A stretch of 8,898 nt of DNA, from assembly GCA_937892655.1 (NCBI GenBank), contig CALBJC010000059.1, positions 1 through 8,898 of the forward strand. The letters run 5' to 3'. The notes below the pieces were generated by a model. The model was not told where the DNA came from and made no database searches. It saw nothing but the letters and a program-made list of their open reading frames with translations. The translations under genes and the position numbers were made by a program. Below, in pieces: positions 1-5,988 of the stretch (positions within the stretch are counted from its first letter, which is position 1; each line of letters starts with the position of its first letter). The DNA is from an uncultured Clostridia bacterium. Lineage in GTDB: Bacteria; Bacillota; Clostridia; Oscillospirales; Ruminococcaceae.

Positions 1-78
1 GCCCGATAGGGAAAACTAAAAAAGCTAGGTAACATAATGTTGCCTAGCTTTTATTGTTGTTTATGAACCCTATCGGGC
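1..78. repeat. Nested palindrome: 11-bp outer inverted repeat around a terminator hairpin
   Basis: GCCCGATAGGG at 1-11 is the exact reverse complement of CCCTATCGGGC at 68-78. Between them lies a separate perfect hairpin (20-52). The outer arms are GC-rich while the interior is AT-rich. The left arm begins at the first base of the window, so the repeat may extend further upstream. No coding sequence lies inside. It could be a composite terminator or a small palindromic intergenic element; no target-site duplication can be tested here. Confidence 0.6.
20..52. terminator. Bidirectional intrinsic terminator
   Basis: The 14-bp stem 20-33/39-52 (core GCTAGG/CCTAGC, one G-T wobble, loop ATAAT) has A/T runs on both sides. 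Read on the minus strand, the stem is followed by six T and then AGTTTT. That makes it the likely end of the minus-strand operon (ROK regulator plus anchored protein), about 150 nt after its last stop. Read on the plus strand, it is followed by TTTTATTGTTGTTT and could stop transcription entering from the left. Confidence 0.75.
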
Positions 79-97
79 AAAATTTGAGATTAAAAGT

Positions 98-150
98 CTT
101 TGGAAGGGGGTATGGGGGATAACCTTTCTACAGAAAGGTTTCACCCAAAG
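98..150. repeat. G-rich imperfect palindrome with 8-bp hairpin core
   Basis: A perfect hairpin (121-128 AACCTTTC, loop TACA, 133-140 GAAAGGTT) is flanked by two runs of five G on the left (106-110, 114-118) and by CACCC on the right. CTTTGG (98-103) can also pair with CCAAAG (145-150). No T-run follows on either strand, so it is not a standard intrinsic terminator. It resembles G-run plus hairpin intergenic repeats that I recall, without certainty, from Clostridia genomes. It lies in the 3' untranslated part of the minus-strand operon. Confidence 0.4.
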
Positions 151-201
151 GTACCTGTAAATCCTTCTGTAAGGGCATTACCCCAAACTATCCTGTCTGT
201 G

Positions 202-690
202 TTATTGCTTATCAAAAACTGCTATGAAGTAGTATTTTGCAGAGGAATAATTTTTGGTTCTGCCCCATTTTGCTTCTATTTCTACAACACATTTTTCGAT
301 GTTGTCGGTAGGAAGCTTGAGCTGTGTGGTTTTTTCCTTGATAATGTTGCCCTGCATATCGTAGAATGTGTAATAAGAGCTGCCTACCAGAGAGCCTGTA
401 TAGCAGATGTTGAAATCTGTTGTGATTTCAGAGTTTTCTGCCTTGTCAGCGTCAACCTTGATATTGAGCTCTACAGCATCCTTTATAATTTCTGCGAAGG
501 GCTCGATTTTAAAGGTTTTGAGCTTGTCCTGATAGCCGCGCTCAAACTTGTAGCCCTCAATAACGTATGTAGTAGAGCCGGCTGAAATTTCAACCTCGCC
601 CAAAGGCGCTGATGGCTGTCTGTTAAGAGCCAGTATAATACCTGTTATCAGAATACCTACTGCTATTAGTATAGCAATCTTCTGCTTCAT
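202..690 (-). CDS. Small membrane-anchored extracytoplasmic protein, function unknown
   Basis: This 162-residue protein has a short basic N-terminus (MKQK) and one hydrophobic segment at about residues 5-22, with no lipobox Cys at its end. An uncleaved N-terminal anchor with the rest outside the membrane is therefore the likely topology. Residues 30-160 look like a beta-rich domain (many alternating V/I/Y/T stretches) with just two cysteines, C96 and C134, which could form a disulfide outside the cell. I do not recognise the family. The start is supported by GGGAGG about 7 nt upstream. It lies 15 nt after the ROK regulator stop on the same strand, so the two are probably cotranscribed, and it may be a co-regulated or sensing partner. 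A 161-codon plus-strand frame overlaps it, but this one has the better start signal, signal anchor and operon context. Confidence 0.7.
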   Translation of the reverse strand: MKQKIAILIAVGILITGIILALNRQPSAPLGEVEISAGSTTYVIEGYKFERGYQDKLKTFKIEPFAEIIKDAVELNIKVDADKAENSEITTDFNICYTGSLVGSSYYTFYDMQGNIIKEKTTQLKLPTDNIEKCVVEIEAKWGRTKNYSSAKYYFIAVFDKQ

Positions 691-705
691 ATATAAGCCT
701 CCCGA

Positions 706-1938
706 TTAGTTGTCAAAGCCGCCCTTTGTAAAGAAAAGCTCTCTTATAGCAAGAGCGCAGCCTGATAAGAACTGATGCTTAGGGTCGATAATACTCAGCA
801 CCAGCTTTGATGAAACCTCTTCACCTGCGATTTCACCGAGCTTTTTCTTGAGGATTTCAAATGAATAATCGTCAAGGGTGAAGTTGTGTAAAACAAGCTT
901 CTGAGGATTTGTGGTATAGAAAAGGTTGTTGAGCATCGTTGCAAAAAGGTTTGTTGCCTCATCGAGCATATCAATGATAGGCTTGTCCCCACGCTTGTAC
1001 GCTAAGATTACCATATCAAGTGTAAGCTTTGATGTGTCTCCCATTGTAAGCTCAAAAAGTACAGGCGTTTCAGTAGGTGAGATAAGCTCGCTTGCCTTTT
1101 TAACAAGGCTGTCAGGTGCAAACTCTGCCTTTGTACAGCCGTATCTCTTGCAATGCTCACAAAAACGTGTTGAATAAGGATTGATAATAATCTTATCAAC
1201 AAAATCAGTTCTGTGGTCGTATGAGACGATAGGATCGTTTAAGTTTGTAACAACAAAGTTGAGGCCGTTGCCGTAACGTAAAAATGCGATGTTGTGACGG
1301 TTTGGGTCTTTAACCTTCTGAAAGTCGATATTTGCCATCGCTGTACCCTTTACAGCGTTGTCGATAACGATAGGTAGCTGAGTGTGCTGTCTGCATTTTT
1401 GCATAAAGCCTGTGTAGTCAGGAACCTTGTCGATAACAGGAATATCAAGCCTTTCATACATAACAGGTAAAATACCGATGCCGATACCTAAAAGCTGCTT
1501 TGTATCAAGGCAGTTGTAGCTGATAGCGTCCTTGATAGCGTCGATAGAATAAGCGATAATTTCGTCAGAGGTTTCATCAGGTGAAATCTCCTTGCTGCGC
1601 TTGTCCAGAACGTCGCCCGCGAGGGTTGAGATACCAACGCTTACAGTAGTTTCTTCAAGGGAAACGCCTACTACAAACTTGTAGTTGTGGTTTATGTCAA
1701 TTAAGATTTTCTTTCTGCCTCTTGGTGCTTTTTCTGAAATATGCTTGAACTCGCCTATTTCAGTAATGATGCCCTGCTCGATCATCTCGTTTGTGATGAT
1801 CGTTACAGCGGCTCTTGTAAGCTCAAGCGCTGCTGCAATATCAATTCTTGATGTAGGGCCCTTCTGCTTTAAAATCTTTAAGACCTGCATTCTGTTTTGT
1901 CTTTTCAGGTCAAGCTTACTGATACCATGCTGCTCCAT
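706..1938 (-). CDS. ROK-family transcriptional regulator with degenerate kinase domain
   Basis: The 410-residue length fits NagC/Mlc/XylR-type ROK regulators. Residues 14-65 form a winged helix-turn-helix (RMQVLKILKQKGPTSRIDIA, then an LTRAAVTIITNEMIEQGII recognition segment), followed by a basic PRGRKK turn. The ROK fold follows from about residue 86. The phosphate-1 segment VVGVSLEETTVSVG lacks the usual D-x-G-G-T pattern. The ENDANAA catalytic segment reads IDNAVKGTA at 192-200, with Asn where the catalytic Asp belongs. The zinc segment CEHCKRYGC (260-268) keeps three cysteines, but the usual upstream His is not apparent. I infer a sugar-derived or other ligand sensor without kinase activity. 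AGAAGGGG lies about 11 nt before the ATG. It heads a two-gene operon and is divergent from the methyltransferase gene, so autoregulation from the shared region is plausible. Confidence 0.88.
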   Translation of the reverse strand: MEQHGISKLDLKRQNRMQVLKILKQKGPTSRIDIAAALELTRAAVTIITNEMIEQGIITEIGEFKHISEKAPRGRKKILIDINHNYKFVVGVSLEETTVSVGISTLAGDVLDKRSKEISPDETSDEIIAYSIDAIKDAISYNCLDTKQLLGIGIGILPVMYERLDIPVIDKVPDYTGFMQKCRQHTQLPIVIDNAVKGTAMANIDFQKVKDPNRHNIAFLRYGNGLNFVVTNLNDPIVSYDHRTDFVDKIIINPYSTRFCEHCKRYGCTKAEFAPDSLVKKASELISPTETPVLFELTMGDTSKLTLDMVILAYKRGDKPIIDMLDEATNLFATMLNNLFYTTNPQKLVLHNFTLDDYSFEILKKKLGEIAGEEVSSKLVLSIIDPKHQFLSGCALAIRELFFTKGGFDN

Positions 1939-2188
1939 ACAATGTGTTACCCCTTCTGGAAAATGTAGTTTATAATTGAGTATTACGTTGTTAAAATATT
2001 ATATCAATACCATTATACACCTAATTTATGACAAATGTATTAACAAAACCCATTACGAGAGCAAAAACATAAATTTTACGATTTATTTATAATTAGCTGT
2101 GAATTTGTATTGTAAGGTTGTATTTACTTATTACGGGCAATATGTTATTATATAATAAGTATATACCTTATGAAAGGTAAGGGGATTT
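1939..2188. promoter_or_regulatory. AT-rich divergent intergenic region with promoters for both directions
   Basis: This 250-bp gap separates the divergent ROK and methyltransferase genes. For the plus strand, TATAAT at 2151-2156 is a perfect -10, with only a weak -35 (TTATTA, 2128-2133, 17-nt spacer). For the minus strand, TATAAT complements lie at 2012-2017 and 1998-2003, without a convincing -35. TTGTATT occurs twice 13 bp apart (2105-2111 and 2118-2124). A small hairpin TACCTT/AAGGTA (2164-2169/2174-2179) sits directly before the AAGGGG ribosome site of the plus-strand gene. No clear long operator palindrome for the ROK protein was found. Confidence 0.5.
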
Positions 2189-3337
2189 ATGGAAAAGCTT
2201 AAAAGCTACATTGATGAAATTTTTGAGCAGAATATTGAAAGGGCTGTATTTTCAAAGCCTGACTCTGCTTGTAAATACAGAAAAATTGTTTTAGTCAGAA
2301 AAAAAGGCTCATATCAGCTTGAAAAGTATACACAAAAGCAGGTTTTTCACGAGAACATAGATTTTGGCAAAATCGCAGATAGAGTTTGTGAAATTATGGA
2401 GAATATGAAAGCGCTAAACGCATTTGGTGAGTCAGAATTTTCTCTTACGATTTCAAAAAAGGGTAAGATTTTATTCTCAAAAAGAAAGGCTCAGAATACA
2501 AAAGAGGTATCTCAGAGCCATAACAGAGAGAAAAACTACATCTTAAAAAGCGGTGAAGATCTGCCTGCGCTCATTGATATGGGCATCTTTACAAAGGATG
2601 GCAAGGTAGTAAACTCAATGTATGACAAATACCGCCAGATAAACCGTTTTGTTGAGCTTATTGATGACGCTGTGAAGGATTTAAAGCCAACAGATAAGCC
2701 TATAAAGATCATCGATTTTGGCTGCGGTAAATCATATCTTACATTCATTCTGTATCATTATTTTGTGAATATCAGAGGTCTTGATGTGCAGATGACGGGG
2801 CTTGATTTAAAGGCTGACGTTATTGAAAAATGCAATGCTGCGGCTGAAAAATACGGCTATAAAAACCTGCATTTTGAAATGGGCGATATAAAGGATTATT
2901 CTTGTGACGGTATTGATATGGTAATAACCCTGCACGCCTGCGATACAGCAACAGATTACGCACTTTTCAATGCTATCAGGTGGGGCGCTCAGATGATATT
3001 CTCAGTACCTTGCTGTCAGCATGAAATAAATGCTCAGATAAAGAGCCAAAACCTTTCTCTTATAACCCGCTACGGTATTGTAAAAGAGCGAGTAAGCGCT
3101 CTGATTACCGATGCTGTCAGGGCAAATCTTTTAGAGTATATGGGGTATAAAACAAATCTTTTGGAGTTTGTTGATTTTGGTGCAACGCCAAAAAATATCC
3201 TCATCCGCGCAGTAAAAAAGAATACAAATCCCGACAGAGAAAAGTATTTAGCAGAAGCAACTGCTCTTTTGTCAGAGTTTTCATCAACTCAGAAGCTGTA
3301 TGAGCTTTTAGAGCTTAAAAATGTCGAAAAAGATTGA
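2189..3337 (+). CDS. Class I SAM-dependent methyltransferase (Methyltransf_25/32-like)
   Basis: This 382-residue protein has a variable N-terminal region (1-120) and a Rossmann methyltransferase domain at about 140-345. Motif I is IIDFGCGKSYLT (174-185), the SAM-binding glycine loop. An acidic GLD (204-206) suits the end of strand beta 2, GDIKD (232-236) is near motif III, and ITLHACDTATDYA (246-258) is the motif IV region. A VPCCQHE segment (273-279) follows. The combination of FGCGKSYLT, LHACDTATD and PCC resembles a COG0500-type family found in Bacillota and distantly in eukaryotic METTL25-like proteins; this is from memory. The substrate is unknown, with RNA or protein possible. AAGGGG sits 4 nt before ATG, and the start seems secure. 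No terminator follows the stop, and the ParA promoter overlaps its last codons. Confidence 0.82.
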   Translation: MEKLKSYIDEIFEQNIERAVFSKPDSACKYRKIVLVRKKGSYQLEKYTQKQVFHENIDFGKIADRVCEIMENMKALNAFGESEFSLTISKKGKILFSKRKAQNTKEVSQSHNREKNYILKSGEDLPALIDMGIFTKDGKVVNSMYDKYRQINRFVELIDDAVKDLKPTDKPIKIIDFGCGKSYLTFILYHYFVNIRGLDVQMTGLDLKADVIEKCNAAAEKYGYKNLHFEMGDIKDYSCDGIDMVITLHACDTATDYALFNAIRWGAQMIFSVPCCQHEINAQIKSQNLSLITRYGIVKERVSALITDAVRANLLEYMGYKTNLLEFVDFGATPKNILIRAVKKNTNPDREKYLAEATALLSEFSSTQKLYELLELKNVEKD

Positions 3338-3362
3338 TTTTTGTTTAGTTATCTGTTAAAAT
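3334..3362 (+). promoter_or_regulatory. Housekeeping-type promoter with extended -10 for the ParA operon
   Basis: TTGATT (3334-3339), a 17-nt spacer and TAAAAT (3357-3362) match the SigA layout. TG at 3354-3355, one base before the -10, makes an extended -10. The -35 overlaps the stop codon of the methyltransferase gene, and the leader would be about 40 nt. Confidence 0.6.
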
Positions 3363-3410
3363 ATTAATATGACGATTTTTAATTAACTTGAAGGGCGTGA
3401 AATAAAACTA

Positions 3411-4193
3411 ATGGGCCTTATAATTTCAGTAGTTACCCAGAAGGGCGGCGTAGGTAAAACAACTATATGCAATTCATTGTCAGCTACGCTCAATGCCCGC
3501 GGTGCCAGAGTTTTATGTATAGATATGGACCCTCAGGGCAACCTCTCATTCTCAACAGGTGCTGAAACTGAGGAGTCACTCACAATTTATGAAGCCTTGA
3601 AGGGTACAGCGGGGGATGTTACAGATATCATCCAGCGCAGAGCGATGTGTGATATTATTCCTGCCAATATTCTGCTGTCCGCTATCGAGCTTGAATTTAC
3701 GGGCGAAAACAGAGAATTTCTGCTCAAGAATCTTCTCAAATCAGTTGTCAATTTTTATGATTATATTATTATCGATTCCCCTCCGGGACTCGGTATTTTA
3801 ACTGTCAATGCGCTTGCAGCGTGTGATTATGTAATCATCCCGATGACCCCTGACATCTTTTCTTTGCAGGGCTTGGCGCTTGTATATGATACAATTATTC
3901 ATATTCAGGACAGAGTAAATCCTGACATCAAGATTGCAGGTATACTCATTAACCGTTACATATCCCGCTCAAAGCTTCACAAAGAGGTCAAGGGTACTGC
4001 GCAGATGATTTCACAGTCACTCAATATTCCGCTTTTTGATACGGTTATCCGTAATTCATATTCATTGAGCGAAGCGCAGTCATTACAAAGAAACATTACA
4101 GAGTACGCACCAAGAAGTGCGGGCGTTAAAGATTTTTCAAGATTTGCAACAGAGCTTGCGGATATGGGTGTCCGCGCATCTGATGTCCATTAA
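3411..4193 (+). CDS. ParA/Soj-type deviant Walker ATPase (orphan)
   Basis: This 260-residue protein has the usual single-domain ParA/Soj length. The deviant Walker A is KGGVGKTT (11-18), with the signature Lys11. Walker A' is CIDMDPQGN (36-44) and Walker B is YIIIDSPPG (118-126). The later IPMTPDIFSLQGL (143-155) and TVIRNSYSLSEAQ (211-223) segments fit the Soj fold. Such ATPases dimerise with ATP, bind DNA or membrane nonspecifically, and position chromosomes, plasmids or large protein assemblies. No parB and no parS-like palindrome is in view; the next gene, 14 nt downstream, encodes a ComFB-like protein, so cargo positioning seems likelier than DNA segregation (inference). The ribosome site GAAGGG is 15 nt from the ATG, which is long; an in-frame ATA at 3402 would have a 6-nt spacing. 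The ATG is kept because it precedes strand beta 1. Confidence 0.93.
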   Translation: MGLIISVVTQKGGVGKTTICNSLSATLNARGARVLCIDMDPQGNLSFSTGAETEESLTIYEALKGTAGDVTDIIQRRAMCDIIPANILLSAIELEFTGENREFLLKNLLKSVVNFYDYIIIDSPPGLGILTVNALAACDYVIIPMTPDIFSLQGLALVYDTIIHIQDRVNPDIKIAGILINRYISRSKLHKEVKGTAQMISQSLNIPLFDTVIRNSYSLSEAQSLQRNITEYAPRSAGVKDFSRFATELADMGVRASDVH

Positions 4194-4207
4194 ACGAGGT
4201 GAGATAA

Positions 4208-5080
4208 GTGCCTATTTCCAAAAAAGAGATAAATAAGGAAATGATGTTCAATAAAATTATGCCTAGCGGCTTTGCGTCAAAAAAGATAGGCGAGGCAAAT
4301 GCCATTAAGGATAGCATACAGGAAGCTGAAAAGGCTGAAGAGCAAGAACTCAAAAATCTTGGCAAGGCCAGAAACAAGAAAAAGGATGAGCCAGCTCTCC
4401 ACGCTGATATAAAGCCATCAGAAAAGGCTGTTCCTGACAAGCCTCTGACAATTGCAGAGGAGGAAAAGCCAAAGGAGGATAACTCAGAGCCTCTTGTTTT
4501 AAATGGCGATACTGCAGAGGATATCAAAAAGCAGGAAAAGAAGGCTTCAAAATCACGTTCAAAGAAAAAGAACGATGAAAAGAATGAAGAGCCAAAGCCT
4601 GAAACTAAAGAAGATGCAACAGAGGCTGAAGAAGCTGCTAAAGAAACTGCACAGCCTGAAAATGAAGAAACAGAAGCTTTTGATGAAACAAAAAACGCTG
4701 ATGAGTCTGAAAAAACCTTTAACACAGCTGATAGGTCGGAGCCTCTGACGCTGGAGAAAAAGCCTGAAGAAGAAAAGGTAGAAGAAAATGAAGAGCCAAA
4801 GGCTGAACCAAAGCCTGCCTCAAACCAGCCAGTAATGGTAAACATCTATGAAAAGATGGTGCTTGATAAGGTTGATGCGGCTATTGCAAAGTTCAAGTGC
4901 TGTTCGTGCTACCTTTGCCATCAGGATATAGTTACAATGGCGCTCAACAACTTAAAGCCCAAGTATATCGTAGCCGTTGAGGATGACCTGCCAAACCTCT
5001 TGCAGAAGGAAAGCGCATCTGAGGTAACCTCAGCTATTATGAAGGCTATTTTACACGTTAAGGCAAATCCAAGACATTAA
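4208..5080 (+). CDS. ComFB-like C-terminal domain on a long disordered linker
   Basis: The start is GTG with GAGGTGA 5 nt upstream, 14 nt after the ParA stop, so the two are cotranscribed. The 290 residues fall into three parts. Residues 1-30 are a short basic segment (PISKKEINKEMMFNKI). Residues 35-205 are a K/E/A/P-rich, predicted disordered linker. Residues 209-290 are a compact domain. That domain has the ComFB pattern: VNIYEKMV, four cysteines in CCSCYLC (231-237), HQD, then MALNNLKPKYIVA, matching the family's Cys cluster, D-[IV]-x2-x-ALN-x-L-x-P-x-Y-[VI]-V. B. subtilis ComFB is a small zinc-binding late-competence protein, and cyanobacterial relatives have been reported to bind cyclic dinucleotides. 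The linker carries a thrice-repeated motif: DKPLTI (77-82), SEPLVL (93-98), SEPLTL (177-182). I infer an adaptor, possibly contacting ParA through its basic N-terminus. Confidence 0.8.
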   Translation: MPISKKEINKEMMFNKIMPSGFASKKIGEANAIKDSIQEAEKAEEQELKNLGKARNKKKDEPALHADIKPSEKAVPDKPLTIAEEEKPKEDNSEPLVLNGDTAEDIKKQEKKASKSRSKKKNDEKNEEPKPETKEDATEAEEAAKETAQPENEETEAFDETKNADESEKTFNTADRSEPLTLEKKPEEEKVEENEEPKAEPKPASNQPVMVNIYEKMVLDKVDAAIAKFKCCSCYLCHQDIVTMALNNLKPKYIVAVEDDLPNLLQKESASEVTSAIMKAILHVKANPRH

Positions 5081-5107
5081 AAATATTAAAAACACTATTT
5101 AATATTT
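5081..5107. repeat. AT-only inverted repeat after the ParA-ComFB operon
   Basis: AAATATTAAA (5081-5090) and TTTAATATTT (5098-5107) are exact reverse complements with a 7-nt loop, starting right after the stop codon. With no GC pairs the hairpin is weak and is a poor intrinsic terminator. It overlaps the -35 area of the candidate promoter for the next gene. Confidence 0.45.
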
Positions 5108-5124
5108 AAAAATCCTGCCGATAT
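5098..5124 (+). promoter_or_regulatory. Candidate SigD/FliA-type promoter
   Basis: GCCGATAT (5117-5124) is identical to the -10 consensus of B. subtilis SigD (motility sigma; TAAA, about 15 nt, GCCGATAT). The -35 is poor: TTAA at 5099-5102 with a 14-nt spacer, or TTTA at 5098-5101 with 15. The site lies 41 nt before the ATG at 5166. A weaker SigA reading (TTAATA 5099-5104, TATATA 5122-5127) overlaps it. Confidence 0.4.
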
Positions 5125-5165
5125 ATATAACAGAAGGAAAATACCCTGATGAAAGGAAGGATTAT

Positions 5166-5798
5166 ATGGAACTGAACATGGAACTCAATATGTACACAAA
5201 TGTTGATATTACAGCTAAAACTGTAAAGGCAGCTCAGAACATCGAAAAGGCAGCTGCAAAGGAAACTAAGGCTCCTGAAAAGGAAACTGCAAAGCAGGCT
5301 GACGGCTATGTAAAGAGCGAAAATCTTGAAAAGTCAGCTGACGGCATCTATTCCAAGGAGAAGATTCAGAAAACTGTTGAAGAAATCGAAGCTCAGAGAG
5401 AGCAGGCATTTACAAATATGATTTCTCAGATGTTAGGCCTCCAGGCTAACGCCAAGGGCTTACAGCTTTTTGAAGGTAAAATCTCATGGGAAGATATTAC
5501 CGCTGAAGATATCGAAGAGGCTAAGGCTTCTATTGAAGAGGGCGGCGAATGGTCAGTAGACGCTGTTGCTACAAGAATTATGGATATGGCAAAGCTCTTG
5601 GCAAACGGCGATGCTTCAAAGTTTGGTATGCTCAAGGATGCAATTATCGCAGGCTTTGGCGGTGCTGTAGAGCAGATGGGCTTTGACAGTATGGATCAGA
5701 TGCCTGACATCACAACCGAAACCTACAACGAGGTTATGACCCGTCTTGACGCCTGGGAGCAGGAATTAAACGGCGAGGTTGCAGCTGAAATCGAATAA
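5166..5798 (+). CDS. Helical protein of unknown function, possibly DUF5610-like C-terminus
   Basis: This 210-residue, cysteine-free, acidic soluble protein has no signal or membrane segment. Residues 15-60 are Ala/Lys/Glu-rich and probably disordered; residues 62-100 form a predicted amphipathic helix. The C-terminal part (125-200) reads GEWSVDAVATRIMDMAKLL, then KDAIIAGFGGAVEQM, then DITTETYNEVMTRLDAW. It recalls DUF5610-type domains, some of which are annotated in epsilonproteobacteria as hydrogenase-4 component G. That match is from memory and is not certain. GGAAGG 5 nt before the ATG supports the start at 5166. The first codons are a near-duplicate of 12 bases, so in-frame ATGs also occur at 5178 and 5190. 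It has its own candidate promoter and a strong terminator, so it can be a separate unit between the ComFB-like and bactofilin genes. Confidence 0.75.
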   Translation: MELNMELNMYTNVDITAKTVKAAQNIEKAAAKETKAPEKETAKQADGYVKSENLEKSADGIYSKEKIQKTVEEIEAQREQAFTNMISQMLGLQANAKGLQLFEGKISWEDITAEDIEEAKASIEEGGEWSVDAVATRIMDMAKLLANGDASKFGMLKDAIIAGFGGAVEQMGFDSMDQMPDITTETYNEVMTRLDAWEQELNGEVAAEIE

Positions 5799-5806
5799 GC
5801 ATTTTT

Positions 5807-5841
5807 AAAAGCCGCAGTATTTACTGCGGCTTTTATTTTTT
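5807..5841 (+). terminator. Strong intrinsic terminator
   Basis: GCCGCAGT (5811-5818), loop ATTT, ACTGCGGC (5823-5830), extended by AAAA/TTTT pairs, followed by a T-rich tail (TTTTATTTTTT). It ends transcription of the 5166-5798 gene 9 nt after its stop. Confidence 0.95.
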
Positions 5842-5920
5842 ACATATTTGTTTATTATGTAGTGAACTTTTCTGAAATTTAGGATAAAATATAAAATTTT
5901 CTGCAGGCTCCTTTGTAAAC

Positions 5921-5949
5921 TTGACAAAATACTTGATATGATGTATTAT
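5921..5949 (+). promoter_or_regulatory. Near-consensus SigA promoter of the bactofilin gene
   Basis: TTGACA (5921-5926, perfect -35), a 17-nt spacer and TATTAT (5944-5949, 5 of 6) make this the best promoter in the window. The leader is about 33 nt and contains AAAGGGGA 8 nt before the ATG at 5989, which suggests strong constitutive expression of the scaffold. Confidence 0.85.
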
Positions 5950-5988
5950 TATAAGGAATATAGATTTAGTTAAAAGGGGAGAAATGCA

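Noticed and set aside
100..585. 161-codon plus-strand open frame across the anchored-protein gene
   Set aside because: It overlaps the better supported minus-strand gene, begins inside a G-rich palindrome, has no clear ribosome site and shows Cys/Phe-rich antisense-type composition.
1779..1802. 8-bp inverted repeat CGATCATC/GATGATCG
   Set aside because: It lies within codons of the ROK helix-turn-helix (TIITNEMIE); coding constraint and chance explain it, though an internal operator cannot be fully excluded.
4126..4845. 239-codon minus-strand Ser/Phe-rich frame
   Set aside because: It is the antisense of the Glu/Lys/Ala-rich linker, whose codons read backwards as Ser, Phe and Leu; it has no start context or domain.
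3411..5080. ParAB-parS segregation cassette
   Set aside because: The gene after parA has no ParB helix-turn-helix or Arg motif, and no parS-like 16-bp palindrome (TGTTTCACGTGAAACA type) was seen.
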